A stretch of DNA of 64,000 nt, from positions 106,746 to 170,745 of the forward strand of contig DIZF01000007.1 in NCBI GenBank assembly GCA_002427815.1. Reading direction: 5' to 3'. Positions 26,374 through 35,267 of this stretch are shown here, piece by piece (positions within the stretch are counted from its first letter, which is position 1; every line of letters starts with the position of its first letter). The position numbers were made by a program, and so were the translations under genes. Under the pieces are notes generated by a model, which saw nothing but the letters and a program-made list of their open reading frames with translations, made no database searches and was not told the DNA's origin. Source of the DNA: Ramlibacter tataouinensis (GTDB taxonomy: Bacteria > Pseudomonadota > Gammaproteobacteria > Burkholderiales > Burkholderiaceae_C).

Positions 26374-27306
26374 TTACAAAGCTTTCGTCAGTTCCGGCAC
26401 GGCCACGAACAGATCCGCTTCCAGGCCGTAGTCGGCCACGGCGAAGATCGGCGCCTCCGGGTCCTTGTTGATCGCCACGATCACCTTGGAATCCTTCATG
26501 CCGGCCAGGTGCTGGATCGCGCCGGAGATGCCCGCTGCGATGTACAGCTGCGGCGCCACGATCTTGCCGGTCTGCCCGACCTGCCAGTCGTTGGGCGCAT
26601 AGCCCGCGTCCACCGCCGCGCGGCTCGCGCCCAGGGCGGCGCCCAGCTTGTCGGCCAGGGGCGTCATCACCTCGTTGAATTTCTCGGCCGAGCCCAGCGC
26701 CCGGCCGCCCGAGACGATGACCTTGGCGGCGGTGAGTTCCGGCCGGTCGTTCTTGGCGATCTCATTGCCCAGGAAGCTGGACTTGCCGGTATCGGCCACG
26801 GCTGCGATCTTGTCCACGGCAGCTGCGCCGCCGGTGGCCGCGGCCGGATCAAAGCCGGTGGTGCGCACCGTGATGACCTTGGTCGCATCCAGGCTCTGCA
26901 CGATGGCGATCGCATTGCCGGCATAGATGGGCCGCTCGAAGGTGTCGGGGCTGTCGACCTTGGTCACGTCGCTGATCTGCCCGACGTCGAGCTTGGCGGC
27001 CACGCGCGGGGCGATGTTCTTGCCGCTGGCGGTGGCCGGGAACAGGATGTGGCTGTAATTCGCAGCGATGGCCAGGATCTGCGCGGCCATGTTCTCGGCC
27101 AGGCCGTGGGCCAGGTGTTCGGCGTCGGCGTGGATGACTTTGCCCACTCCGGCGATCTGGCCAGCGGCTGCGGCCGCTGCGCCGGCGTTGTGGCCGGCCA
27201 CCAGCACATGCACCTCGCCGCCGCATTGGGTAGCGGCCGTGACGGTGTTGAGGGTGGCGCCCTTGATGGACGCGTTGTCGTGTTCGGCAATAACGAGTGC
27301 AGTCAT
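26374..27306 (-). CDS. etfA: Electron transfer flavoprotein subunit alpha
   Basis: A 310-residue protein. The N-terminal domain opens with [20 protein letters not shown] cut to [14 protein letters not shown]. The C-terminal FAD domain shows [30 protein letters not shown] and [16 protein letters not shown], all classical EtfA signatures. With EtfB it carries electrons from acyl-CoA dehydrogenases to ETF-ubiquinone oxidoreductase. The gene begins one base after the etfB stop, giving an etfB-etfA-dehydrogenase operon. Confidence 0.95.
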   Translation of the reverse strand: MTALVIAEHDNASIKGATLNTVTAATQCGGEVHVLVAGHNAGAAAAAAGQIAGVGKVIHADAEHLAHGLAENMAAQILAIAANYSHILFPATASGKNIAPRVAAKLDVGQISDVTKVDSPDTFERPIYAGNAIAIVQSLDATKVITVRTTGFDPAAATGGAAAVDKIAAVADTGKSSFLGNEIAKNDRPELTAAKVIVSGGRALGSAEKFNEVMTPLADKLGAALGASRAAVDAGYAPNDWQVGQTGKIVAPQLYIAAGISGAIQHLAGMKDSKVIVAINKDPEAPIFAVADYGLEADLFVAVPELTKAL

Positions 27307-27307
27307 G

Positions 27308-28057
27308 TCAGATCACCTTCGCTTCATTCTTCAATTTCGCCACCAACGTTGCCACGTCGGGCACCTTGACGCCGGCCGAGCGCTTGGGCGGCTCGGTAAC
27401 TTTCAGGGTCTTCAGGTGCGGCTTGATCTCCACGCCCAGGTCGGCCGGCTTGAAGACTTCCAGCTGCTTCTTCTTGGCCTTCATGATGTTGGGCAGCGTC
27501 ACATAGCGCGGCTCGTTCAGGCGCAGATCGGCCGTGATGATGGCCGGCAGCGTGATGGAGACGGTTTCCATGCCGCCATCGACTTCGCGCGTGACCTTGG
27601 CTTTGCCATCGGCTACTTCGATCTTGGAAGCGAAGGTGGCCTGCGGCAGGTCGCACAGCGCGGCCAGCATCTGGCCGGTCTGGTTGGCGTCGTCGTCGAT
27701 GGCCTGCTTGCCCAGGATCACCAGGCCGGGCTGCTCCTTGTCGACGATGGCCTTCAGCAGCTTGGCCACCGACAGCGGCTGCAACTCGTCGGCGCATTCC
27801 ACCAGGATGGCGCGGTCGGCGCCAATGGCCATGGCCGTGCGCAGGGTTTCCTGGCACTGCGTCACGCCGCAGGACACGGCGATGACCTCGGTGGCCACGC
27901 CCTTTTCCTTCAGCCGCACCGCCTCTTCCACGGCGATCTCGTCAAAGGGATTCATGCTCATCTTCACGTTGGCGATGTCGACACCCGTGTTGTCCGACTT
28001 CACGCGGACCTTCACGTTGTAGTCGACCACGCGTTTGACCGGGACCAGGACCTTCAT
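27308..28057 (-). CDS. etfB: Electron transfer flavoprotein subunit beta
   Basis: A 249-residue protein starting [18 protein letters not shown]. It includes [19 protein letters not shown] and [18 protein letters not shown] cut here to LGKQAIDDD, all characteristic of EtfB (AMP-binding subunit). It heads the operon with etfA and the acyl-CoA dehydrogenase. The 139 bp upstream carries two palindromic operator candidates, so expression is probably tuned to fatty-acid or branched-chain substrates. Confidence 0.95.
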   Translation of the reverse strand: MKVLVPVKRVVDYNVKVRVKSDNTGVDIANVKMSMNPFDEIAVEEAVRLKEKGVATEVIAVSCGVTQCQETLRTAMAIGADRAILVECADELQPLSVAKLLKAIVDKEQPGLVILGKQAIDDDANQTGQMLAALCDLPQATFASKIEVADGKAKVTREVDGGMETVSITLPAIITADLRLNEPRYVTLPNIMKAKKKQLEVFKPADLGVEIKPHLKTLKVTEPPKRSAGVKVPDVATLVAKLKNEAKVI

Positions 28058-28100
28058 ACTTGCGGCTCCTAAGGGGTTGGAATGAGTTGTCGGGATTGAC

Positions 28101-28112
28101 GTTTACGTAAAC
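28101..28112. promoter_or_regulatory. Palindrome GTTTACGTAAAC upstream of etfB
   Basis: A perfect 12-bp palindrome preceded by TTGAC, 44 bp upstream of the etfB start. It resembles operators predicted for LiuR (MerR family), a regulator of branched-chain amino acid and fatty-acid degradation in proteobacteria. The assignment is from memory of that motif and is tentative. Confidence 0.5.
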
Positions 28113-28172
28113 TGGAATTCTATGCGGCGCTGCACCACGCCCTGGCGCCGCTCAGCGCCTGCGCGACTCGAA

Positions 28173-28200
28173 ATAAAATAGCACGACCGTTCTATTTTAT
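28173..28200. promoter_or_regulatory. 28-bp TetR-type operator palindrome upstream of etfB
   Basis: Arms 28173-28185 and 28188-28200 pair at 12 of 13 positions around a 2-bp centre, with the core ACG-AC-CGT and AT-rich flanks. The symmetry and AGNACG..CGTTCT core suit a TetR-family repressor of lipid metabolism. It overlaps the last codons and stop of the MscS gene and lies 116 bp upstream of etfB. Confidence 0.55.
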
Positions 28201-29468
28201 CCCGGAAGGGACGCCGGGTCGGCCGGGAGGATGGACTGGCGAAGGTGCACCACCCGTTGCGGGAACGGGATCTCGATACCGGCGGCGCGCAAGCCCTGCA
28301 GCGTGCGCAGGTTGACGTCGGAGCGCACGTTCAGCTGCCCGCCCTGGGGATCGGCGATCCAGAACAACAGCTTGAACTCCAGTCCGTCGGGGCCCAGCCG
28401 AGCCAGCCGCGCCGTCGGCGCCGGATCGGCGATCACGCGTTCCGCGCCGCCGGCCGCCTCCACCAGGACCCGCTGCACCAGCTCGACATCGCTGTCGTAA
28501 CCGACGGTCACGTCGGTGGTGAGCAGGATGCGCGGATCGGCCAGCGACAGGTTCTCGATGCGCTCGGTGATCAGCTTCTCGTTGGGCACGATCGATTCCA
28601 GGCCGCCGAGCGAACGGATCAGCGTGTAGCGCGACTTGATGTCGACGACGATGCCCTCGAAGTTGTCGACCCGCACCGTGTCGCCGATGCGCAGGCTGCG
28701 CTCGAACAGGATCACGAAGCCGCTGATGTAATTGGCAGCCAGTTTCTGCAGGCCGAAGCCCAGGCCCACCCCGAATGCGCCGCCCAGTACCGACAGCGCG
28801 GTGAGATCGACGCCCACCGCCGAAAGAGCGAACAACAGGCCCACCAGCAACAGCACCGCGCGGATGGCGCTGGCCGCCACCTTGCGCAGCGACAGGTCCT
28901 GCACCGCATCGCGCAGCACCTTGCGCTCCAGCGCCGCCGAGATCCACAGCGCCACCACCAGCACGACGCCCGACCACAGCGCGCCCTCCACGATGCCCAG
29001 CAGGCTGACCTTGGACCTGCCCAGGGTGAAATGGATCTCGTCCATCTGGTCCATCACGGCCGGCAGCAGGCCCACGATCCACAGCACCGCGGCGATCCAG
29101 GCCATCCAGGAGAACAGCCGCTCGACCAGGCGCGCCAGCCCGGAGCGCGGGAAAACTACCGTGAACACCCGCGCCAGAAAGCGGATGCCCGCCAGCGAGA
29201 TCAGCACCGGCACCGCCACCTTCAGCAGCAGCACCGGATGCGAGGCGGCCAGTGCGTGCGTCGCGCTGTAGGTGAACAGCAGCGCCAGCAGCGGAAACAG
29301 CAGCCCGTCCACGATGGCGCGGCCAAACCAGACCGAATCCGGCGCATGGCGCCGCCCGATCAGCCAGCAGATGGCGAAGGCCACCGCAAGGCAGCCGGCA
29401 AGCGCGGCCAGCTCCAGCGGCACGCCCGGCTGGCCCAGATGGCGCAGCAGCTCTTCGAGATCCGTCAT
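28197..29468 (-). CDS. MscS-family mechanosensitive ion channel
   Basis: A 423-residue inner-membrane protein. Several N-terminal hydrophobic segments (to about residue 215) precede the pore helix and MscS core: VLGGAFGVGLGFGLQKLA, then NYISGFVILFERSLRIGDTV. The cytoplasmic beta and alpha-beta domains follow with SRYTLIRSL and VPNEKLI. It would release solutes on osmotic downshift. It is the third gene of a likely HDAC-hydratase-channel transcript, 21 bp after the hydratase. Its stop overlaps the operator palindrome of the etf operon. Confidence 0.9.
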   Translation of the reverse strand: MTDLEELLRHLGQPGVPLELAALAGCLAVAFAICWLIGRRHAPDSVWFGRAIVDGLLFPLLALLFTYSATHALAASHPVLLLKVAVPVLISLAGIRFLARVFTVVFPRSGLARLVERLFSWMAWIAAVLWIVGLLPAVMDQMDEIHFTLGRSKVSLLGIVEGALWSGVVLVVALWISAALERKVLRDAVQDLSLRKVAASAIRAVLLLVGLLFALSAVGVDLTALSVLGGAFGVGLGFGLQKLAANYISGFVILFERSLRIGDTVRVDNFEGIVVDIKSRYTLIRSLGGLESIVPNEKLITERIENLSLADPRILLTTDVTVGYDSDVELVQRVLVEAAGGAERVIADPAPTARLARLGPDGLEFKLLFWIADPQGGQLNVRSDVNLRTLQGLRAAGIEIPFPQRVVHLRQSILPADPASLPG

Positions 29469-29489
29469 CTCAGCGGCGCGGCGAGCGGC

Positions 29490-30266
29490 TCAGCCCTTCC
29501 AGGCCGGCTGCCGCTTCTCGGTGAACGCGGTGAAGCCCTCCTGGGCGCATTCGTTCATCATGTTCACCGCCATGGTCTGGTTGGCCAGCTGGTAGGCCGC
29601 TTCGATTCCCATTTCGCGCTGGCGGTAGAACAGGTCCTTGCCCATGGCGATGGCGGCGCGCGGTTTTTGCAGGATGCTGGCGACCAGCTGCTCGACTTCG
29701 GCGTCGAGCTGCGCGGGCGGCACTACGCGGTTGACCAGGCCGCGCTCAAGGGCCTGCTGGGCGCTGATGAATTCGCCGGTCAGCAGCATCTCCATGGCCT
29801 GTTTGGCGGCGATGTTGCGCAGCAGCGGCACGCTGGGCGTGGAACAGAACAGCCCATAGTTGACGCCGCTGACGGCGAAGCGCGCCTCGGTGGACGCCAC
29901 CGCCAGGTCGCACTGGGCCACCAGCTGGCAACCCGCCGCCGTGGCGATGCCCTGCACCCGCGCGATTACCGGCACCGGCAGCTTCAGGATCGTGAGCATC
30001 ACCCGGCTGCACTGCTCGAACAGCCGCTGGTAATACGCCAGCGAAGGGTCGGCAATCATCTCCTTCAGGTTGTGGCCCGGGCAGAAGGCCTTGCCGGCGG
30101 CCGCGAGCACCACCACGCGAACCGACTCATCGGACGCCAGCCGGTCCAGCCCCTGCTGCAACGCCTCCAGCATTTCCTCGCTGAGCGCGTTGAAATTCGC
30201 CGGCCGGTTCATGGTGAGCGTCACCACCCCGCGGCTGTCGCGATTCGCTATCAGTGCATCGTTCAT
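29490..30266 (-). CDS. Enoyl-CoA hydratase/isomerase family protein
   Basis: A 258-residue crotonase-fold protein. The oxyanion loop is at KAFCPGHNLKEM, where PGHNL replaces the common AGADI, and VQGIATAAGCQLVAQCDL follows. The usual second catalytic glutamate region reads FAVSGVNYGLFCSTPSVPL, without the PExxLG motif. The enzyme may therefore be an enoyl-CoA hydratase/isomerase with altered catalysis rather than a classical hydratase. It sits 22 bp after the histone-deacetylase-like gene. Confidence 0.85.
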   Translation of the reverse strand: MNDALIANRDSRGVVTLTMNRPANFNALSEEMLEALQQGLDRLASDESVRVVVLAAAGKAFCPGHNLKEMIADPSLAYYQRLFEQCSRVMLTILKLPVPVIARVQGIATAAGCQLVAQCDLAVASTEARFAVSGVNYGLFCSTPSVPLLRNIAAKQAMEMLLTGEFISAQQALERGLVNRVVPPAQLDAEVEQLVASILQKPRAAIAMGKDLFYRQREMGIEAAYQLANQTMAVNMMNECAQEGFTAFTEKRQPAWKG

Positions 30267-30288
30267 GGTCTCCCGCTCCGCAATGCCG

Positions 30289-31242
30289 TCAAAGGTCGGC
30301 CAGGACGCGCAGATGCGCCTCGACGCTGCGCCCCAGGGCGCCGAGGTTGTAGCCGCCTTCCAGCGACGACACGATGCGCCCGGACGCGTACTTCTTCGCG
30401 ATGTCCTTCACACGCGTCGTGATCCAGGTGTAATCGTTTTCGATCAACCCCAGCTGCCCGAGATCGTCCTCGCGATGCGCGTCGAAGCCCGCGCTGACGA
30501 AGATCATCTGGGGACGGAAGGCTTCCAGCCGCGGCATCCACTCCTGCTCGATGAGTTCGCGGATTTCCATGCCCCGGGTATAGGCCGGCACCGGCAGGTT
30601 CACCATGTTGGCGGCGTGGCCTTCCGTGCCCGTGTACGGGTAGAACGGATGCTGGAAGAAACCCACCATCAGCACCCGCGGATCGCCGCCGAGGATGTCC
30701 TCGGTGCCGTTGCCGTGGTGCACGTCGAAGTCGACGACGGCCACCCGCTTCAGGCCATGGCGCTCCATCGCGTACCTGGCCGCGATGGCGATGTTGTTGA
30801 AGAAGCAGAACCCCATCGCGCGGTCGTGGCAGGCATGATGGCCCGGCGGGCGCACCGCGCAGAACGCGTTTTCCAGCTCACCCGCCATCACCGCATCGGT
30901 GGCCGCCAATGCGGCACCGGCTGCGCGCAGCATCGCATGCCACGTGTGCACGTTCATCGCGGTGTCAGGGTCGATCTGCGCGTACGAGGGACCGCCGGCC
31001 TGGATGGCCTCGGCCAGCTCCTGGCCCAGGCCGCGCATCGCGGCCACGTGCATCCGGGTGTGCGCCAGTTCGATGTCGTTCACCGAGGCCTGCGGCGCCT
31101 CGCGGCGCTCCAGCAGCTGGCCGATCCCGGACGCGAGCAGCCGGTCCTCGATCGCATCGAGGCGCTCGGGACATTCGGGATGGCCCGGCCCCATCTCGTG
31201 CCGACGGCAATCGGGGTGTGTGAAATAGCCGGTTTTGTTCAC
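30289..31242 (-). CDS. Histone-deacetylase-family (acetoin utilisation/acetylpolyamine amidohydrolase-like) protein
   Basis: A 317-residue zinc hydrolase of the HDAC superfamily. Active-site segments are visible: PPGHHACHDRAMGFCFFNN cut to PPGHHACHDRAMG, then VAVVDFDVHHGNGTEDI with the Asp and His zinc ligands, and VSAGFDAHREDDLG with the second Asp. It would remove acyl groups from lysines or small molecules. GTG 31242 is chosen (reading VNKTGYFTHPDC); an upstream GTG at 31293 would overlap the divergent moxR. It heads a transcript with the crotonase and MscS genes. Confidence 0.88.
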   Translation of the reverse strand: MNKTGYFTHPDCRRHEMGPGHPECPERLDAIEDRLLASGIGQLLERREAPQASVNDIELAHTRMHVAAMRGLGQELAEAIQAGGPSYAQIDPDTAMNVHTWHAMLRAAGAALAATDAVMAGELENAFCAVRPPGHHACHDRAMGFCFFNNIAIAARYAMERHGLKRVAVVDFDVHHGNGTEDILGGDPRVLMVGFFQHPFYPYTGTEGHAANMVNLPVPAYTRGMEIRELIEQEWMPRLEAFRPQMIFVSAGFDAHREDDLGQLGLIENDYTWITTRVKDIAKKYASGRIVSSLEGGYNLGALGRSVEAHLRVLADL

Positions 31243-31283
31243 TGTGACGCTCGCCCAGGCGTAAATTCGGATAACGTCGTGCC

Positions 31284-32204
31284 ATGGATGCACAACAAAA
31301 AATCAAAGCGCTCCTCGATCAGCTTAACACGGTGATCGTCGGAAAGCCGGCCCAGGTGCGCGACTGCGTGGCCTGCCTGCTGGCGGGCGGGCACCTGCTG
31401 ATCGAGGACGTGCCGGGCGTGGGCAAGACCACCCTGGCCCATGCGCTGGCCCGCTCGTTCGGGCTGCACTTCTCGCGGGTGCAGTTCACTGCCGACCTGA
31501 TGCCCAGCGACCTGCTGGGCGTGTCCATCTACGAGCGGGCCAAAGAGGCGTTCGTGTTCCATCCCGGGCCGGTGTTCGCCCAGGTCCTGCTGGCCGACGA
31601 GATCAACCGGGCCAGCCCCAAGACCCAGAGCGCCCTGCTCGAAGCGATGGAGGAAAAGCAGGTCACCGTGGAAGGCGAGACCCGGGCCCTGCCCTCGCCC
31701 TTCTTCGTCATCGCCACCCAGAATCCGCACGACCAGCTCGGCACTTTCGCATTGCCCGAGTCGCAGCTGGACCGCTTCCTGATGCGCATTTCGCTCGGTT
31801 ATCCCGATCGCGCATCCGAGCGCGAACTGCTCCACGGCGCCGACCGGCGCGGCATGGTCGAGGCGATGCGCAGCACCTTGTCGCCGCTGGACCTGCAAAC
31901 GCTACAGGAGCAGGTGATGCAGGTCCACGCCGCCGAAGCCCTGATCACCTATGTGCAGGACCTGGTGGCCGCAACCCGTTCGGGCCGCTGGTTCCTGCAG
32001 GGCCTGTCGCCGCGCGCCGGCATTGCCGTGATGCGCGCCGCCAAGGCCCAGGCCCTGCTCAGCGGGCGCGATTACGTGGCGCCCGACGACGTGCAGGCGA
32101 TCCTGCCCCAGACCGTGGCGCACCGGCTGCTGCCGGTGGGCGACGCCGGGCGCGGCCCGGCCGAGCAGGTGCGCGCCATGGTGGAGGCCGTGCCGCTGCC
32201 ATGA
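31284..32204 (+). CDS. MoxR-family AAA+ ATPase
   Basis: A 306-residue ATPase. Walker A is PGVGKTT (44-50), Walker B is LLADEINRASPKTQ, and sensor 1 lies in VIATQNP. MoxR proteins act as chaperones that activate or assemble other proteins, often with DUF58 and transglutaminase partners. Here it begins a four-gene operon (MoxR, DUF58, TgpA-like transglutaminase, MltB) with gaps or overlaps of 19 bp or less, pointing to a cell-envelope role. Confidence 0.92.
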   Translation: MDAQQKIKALLDQLNTVIVGKPAQVRDCVACLLAGGHLLIEDVPGVGKTTLAHALARSFGLHFSRVQFTADLMPSDLLGVSIYERAKEAFVFHPGPVFAQVLLADEINRASPKTQSALLEAMEEKQVTVEGETRALPSPFFVIATQNPHDQLGTFALPESQLDRFLMRISLGYPDRASERELLHGADRRGMVEAMRSTLSPLDLQTLQEQVMQVHAAEALITYVQDLVAATRSGRWFLQGLSPRAGIAVMRAAKAQALLSGRDYVAPDDVQAILPQTVAHRLLPVGDAGRGPAEQVRAMVEAVPLP

Positions 32205-32223
32205 GCGTCCGAGAAGGCCAGCC

Positions 32224-33201
32224 TTGAGCACCGTTTCCCTCAGCCCGGTCGGGTTCGTCCGTCGCCGCTTTCGCCAGTGGTGGCAGTCCCGGGTGCCGCT
32301 GTCCGACAGCACCACGCTGACCCAGCGCAACGTCTACATCCTGCCGACCCGGCCCGGTTTCATGCTGGCCGCCACCTTGATCGTGCTGCTGGTGGGCTCG
32401 ATCAACTACCAGCTCAACCTGGGCTACCTGCTGACTTTCCTGCTCGCCGGAAGCGCCGTGGTCAGCATGCACCTGTGCCACGGCACGCTGCGCGGCCTCG
32501 CGATGAACCTGATGCCGCCCGATGCGCAGTTCGCCGGCACCAGCGCCGCGCTCTCGGTCGTGCTGACCAATCCCCGGGCGTCGGTGCGGCATGGCATCGG
32601 CCTGGCGGTGCTGGACGCGACGCACGCGGACCGCTGGGTCTGGACCGACGTGCCGGCGCAGGGCACCTGCCGGGTCCAGGTGGCGTTCCAGCCGCCGCGG
32701 CGCGGGCTGCATCCGGTGCCGGCGCTCACGGCCGAGACCCGTTTCCCGCTGGGCATCTTCCGCGTCTGGACGGTCTGGCGGCCGGCGGCCCAGGTCCTGG
32801 TTTACCCCGCGCCCGAGCCGGCGCCGCCGCCGCTGCCGCCGGGCGAGCCGAGATCCGGCGGCGCGGCCACGTCCCGTGCGCAAGACGCGGGCGAATTCGA
32901 CGGCGTGCGGGCCTACCGCCGCGGCGACGCGCTGAAACAGGTGGTCTGGAAAAAAGCGGCCAAAGCCGACGAACTGGTGAGCCGCGACAACGAACAGTCC
33001 CAGCGCTACGAGCTGTGGCTGGACTTTGCCCGCGCCGGTGCCCTGGGCACCGAGCACAGGCTGTCCCGGCTCACCGCCTGGGTGTTGCAGGCGGACCGGC
33101 TGGGCCTGGACTACGGGCTGCGCCTGCCGGGGCGCACCATCGCGCCCGCCACGGGAGCCGCACACCGGCGGCAGTGCCTGGAAACGCTGGCCACATGCTA
33201 G
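32224..33201 (+). CDS. DUF58 domain-containing protein
   Basis: A 325-residue protein with two adjoining N-terminal membrane helices (about 45-85) and a C-terminal DUF58 (vWA-like) domain. The signature reads GEFDGVRAYRRGDALKQVVW, then KKAAKADELVSRD. These proteins are MoxR partners, and their biochemical role is not settled. A TTG start at 32224 is the only well-placed initiation codon, 19 bp after moxR. The end overlaps the transglutaminase start by 7 bp (ATGCTAG). Confidence 0.87.
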   Translation: MSTVSLSPVGFVRRRFRQWWQSRVPLSDSTTLTQRNVYILPTRPGFMLAATLIVLLVGSINYQLNLGYLLTFLLAGSAVVSMHLCHGTLRGLAMNLMPPDAQFAGTSAALSVVLTNPRASVRHGIGLAVLDATHADRWVWTDVPAQGTCRVQVAFQPPRRGLHPVPALTAETRFPLGIFRVWTVWRPAAQVLVYPAPEPAPPPLPPGEPRSGGAATSRAQDAGEFDGVRAYRRGDALKQVVWKKAAKADELVSRDNEQSQRYELWLDFARAGALGTEHRLSRLTAWVLQADRLGLDYGLRLPGRTIAPATGAAHRRQCLETLATC

Positions 33202-35267
33202 AGGGTCTGCGGCCGTCCCAAGGCAGCGGCGCTCTCTCGCCGGGCCCGGGCCGGCCCGCGCGTCTGCGCCTGGACGCCCTGCCCCGCGACAGCCGGGACA
33301 CGCTGTTCCTGCTGCTGGTGATCGGTTGGGTAATCCTGCCGCAGGTGGGCAACCTGCCGTGGTGGTGCAGCGCGCTGGCCGCCGCCGTGCTGCTGTGGCG
33401 CGGCTGGCTGGCCGTCACGTCGAGGCCGCTGCCCGGCACGTGGTGGCTGCTGGGCGTGCTGGCTATCGCCATCGGGGCCACCCTGGCCACGCACCGCACC
33501 GTGCTGGGGCGCGACGCCGGCGTGACGCTGATCGTGGTCCTGCTGGCGCTCAAGACGCTGGAGCTGCGCGCGCGCCGCGACATCTTCGTGGTCTTCTTCC
33601 TGGGCTTCTTCACGATGCTCACGAATTTCTTTTTCTCGCAGTCGCTGGCCACGGCCGCGGCCATGCTGGTGGGGCTCATGGGGCTGCTCACCGCGCTGGT
33701 CAATGCGCACATGCCGGTCGGCAAGCCGCCACTGGCCCAGGCCGCGCGCACCGCGGGCGTCATGGTGCTGCTGGGCGCTCCGGTCATGGCCGTGCTGTTC
33801 CTGCTGTTCCCGCGCCTGGCCCCGCTGTGGGGAATCCCCAGCGACGCGATGACCGGGCGCAGCGGCCTGTCCGCCACCATGGAGGTGGGCAACATCGCCA
33901 ACCTGGTGCTGGACGAAAGCATCGCGATGCGGATCAGGTTCGACGGGCCGGTGCCGCCGCAAAGCGATCTGTATTTCCGCGGGCCCGTGCTTTCCAGTTT
34001 CGACGGACGCGAGTGGCGGGCCCTGCCGCCGCGCCGGGGCGCGCGATTTTCGATGGCGCTGCCCGGTAGCCTGGCGCAGCTGCAGGTGCTGGGCGAGCCG
34101 GTGCGTTATGAAGTGACGCTGGAGCCGAACAACCGGCCCTGGCTGCTGCTGCTGGATGTGGCGGCAACGCCGCCGTCGGTGCCCGGCTTTGCCGCCGCGA
34201 TGAGCAGCGAATTGCTGTGGGTGACCGACCGGCCCATCACCGACCTGCTGCGCTACCGCGCCGAAAGCCACACGATCTACCGGTACGGCCCGGTCAGCAG
34301 CGCCGCCCTGATGCCCGAGTACCTGGACCTGCCGCCGGGATTCAACCCGCGCACGCAGGAACTCGCCAGCGAGATGCGGCGCGATCCCCGGCTCGCCGCC
34401 GGCGGTCCGGCCGCATTGGTCGAGGCGGCGCTGGAACGGCTGCGCACCGGCGGCTACACCTACACCCTCGACCCCGGGGTGTTCGGTGCGAACAGCGCGG
34501 ACGAGTTCTGGTTCGACCGGCGCGAAGGTTTTTGCGAGCACATCGCGTCGGCCTTCGTCGTGCTGATGCGCGGAATGGGCATTCCGGCCCGGGTGGTCAC
34601 CGGCTACCAGGGCGGCGAGCGCAATCCGGTCGATGGCTACTGGGTGGTGCGCCAGAGCGATGCGCACGCATGGACCGAGGTCTGGCTGCGCGGCCGGGGC
34701 TGGGTGCGCGTCGACCCCACCGCGGCCGTGGCGCCGGGGCGCACCGGTTCGTTCCAGCGTCTGCAGCCGCCGCGGGGCATGGTTGCCACGGCACTGGGCA
34801 GCGTCACGCCGGAGCTGGCGGCCAGCCTGCGCGCGGCGTGGGAAGCCGTGAACAACAGCTGGAACCAGTGGGTACTGAACTACACGCAGAGCAAGCAGCT
34901 CGACCTGCTGAAGGGCCTGGGCTTCGAATCGCCCAGCTGGGAAGACCTGAGCTACCTGTTGCTGGGCCTGATCGTCGTGGTGGCATTGACCGGCGCCGCC
35001 TGGACGCTGTGGGAGCGCCGCCAGCACGACCCCTGGCTGCGGCTGCTGGAGCGGACGCGCCAGCGTCTGGGCCAAGCCGGGATCGAAGTTGCCACGACGG
35101 CACCTCCGCGCGAAATCGCGACGCTTGTCACACGGCGTTTCGGCGAACGCGGCCGCGGACTGGCAGACTGGCTGCTGAAGCTGGAAGCCCAGCGCTACGC
35201 CCGCGCGCCGGCCACCACCCTGCCCGCGCTGCGGCGTGAATTCAGACAAATCGCCTGGCCCGCCTGA
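33195..35267 (+). CDS. TgpA-like membrane transglutaminase
   Basis: A 690-residue protein. Several N-terminal membrane helices (to about residue 200) precede a DUF3488-type region. A periplasmic transglutaminase-core domain follows with the complete triad Cys447 (REGFCEHIASAF), His491 (SDAHAW) and Asp507 (RVDPT). A further membrane helix (about 590-612) leads to a cytoplasmic tail. TgpA of Pseudomonas aeruginosa is the model family; its substrate is unknown. The start overlaps DUF58 by 7 bp and the stop overlaps mltB by one base, so this is a coupled operon. Confidence 0.92.
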   Translation: MLEGLRPSQGSGALSPGPGRPARLRLDALPRDSRDTLFLLLVIGWVILPQVGNLPWWCSALAAAVLLWRGWLAVTSRPLPGTWWLLGVLAIAIGATLATHRTVLGRDAGVTLIVVLLALKTLELRARRDIFVVFFLGFFTMLTNFFFSQSLATAAAMLVGLMGLLTALVNAHMPVGKPPLAQAARTAGVMVLLGAPVMAVLFLLFPRLAPLWGIPSDAMTGRSGLSATMEVGNIANLVLDESIAMRIRFDGPVPPQSDLYFRGPVLSSFDGREWRALPPRRGARFSMALPGSLAQLQVLGEPVRYEVTLEPNNRPWLLLLDVAATPPSVPGFAAAMSSELLWVTDRPITDLLRYRAESHTIYRYGPVSSAALMPEYLDLPPGFNPRTQELASEMRRDPRLAAGGPAALVEAALERLRTGGYTYTLDPGVFGANSADEFWFDRREGFCEHIASAFVVLMRGMGIPARVVTGYQGGERNPVDGYWVVRQSDAHAWTEVWLRGRGWVRVDPTAAVAPGRTGSFQRLQPPRGMVATALGSVTPELAASLRAAWEAVNNSWNQWVLNYTQSKQLDLLKGLGFESPSWEDLSYLLLGLIVVVALTGAAWTLWERRQHDPWLRLLERTRQRLGQAGIEVATTAPPREIATLVTRRFGERGRGLADWLLKLEAQRYARAPATTLPALRREFRQIAWPA

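Noticed and set aside
24330..26471. A 713-codon plus-strand open frame opposite the acyl-CoA dehydrogenase gene
   Set aside because: It is low-complexity His/Arg/Gln-rich antisense translation of a strongly supported enzyme gene.
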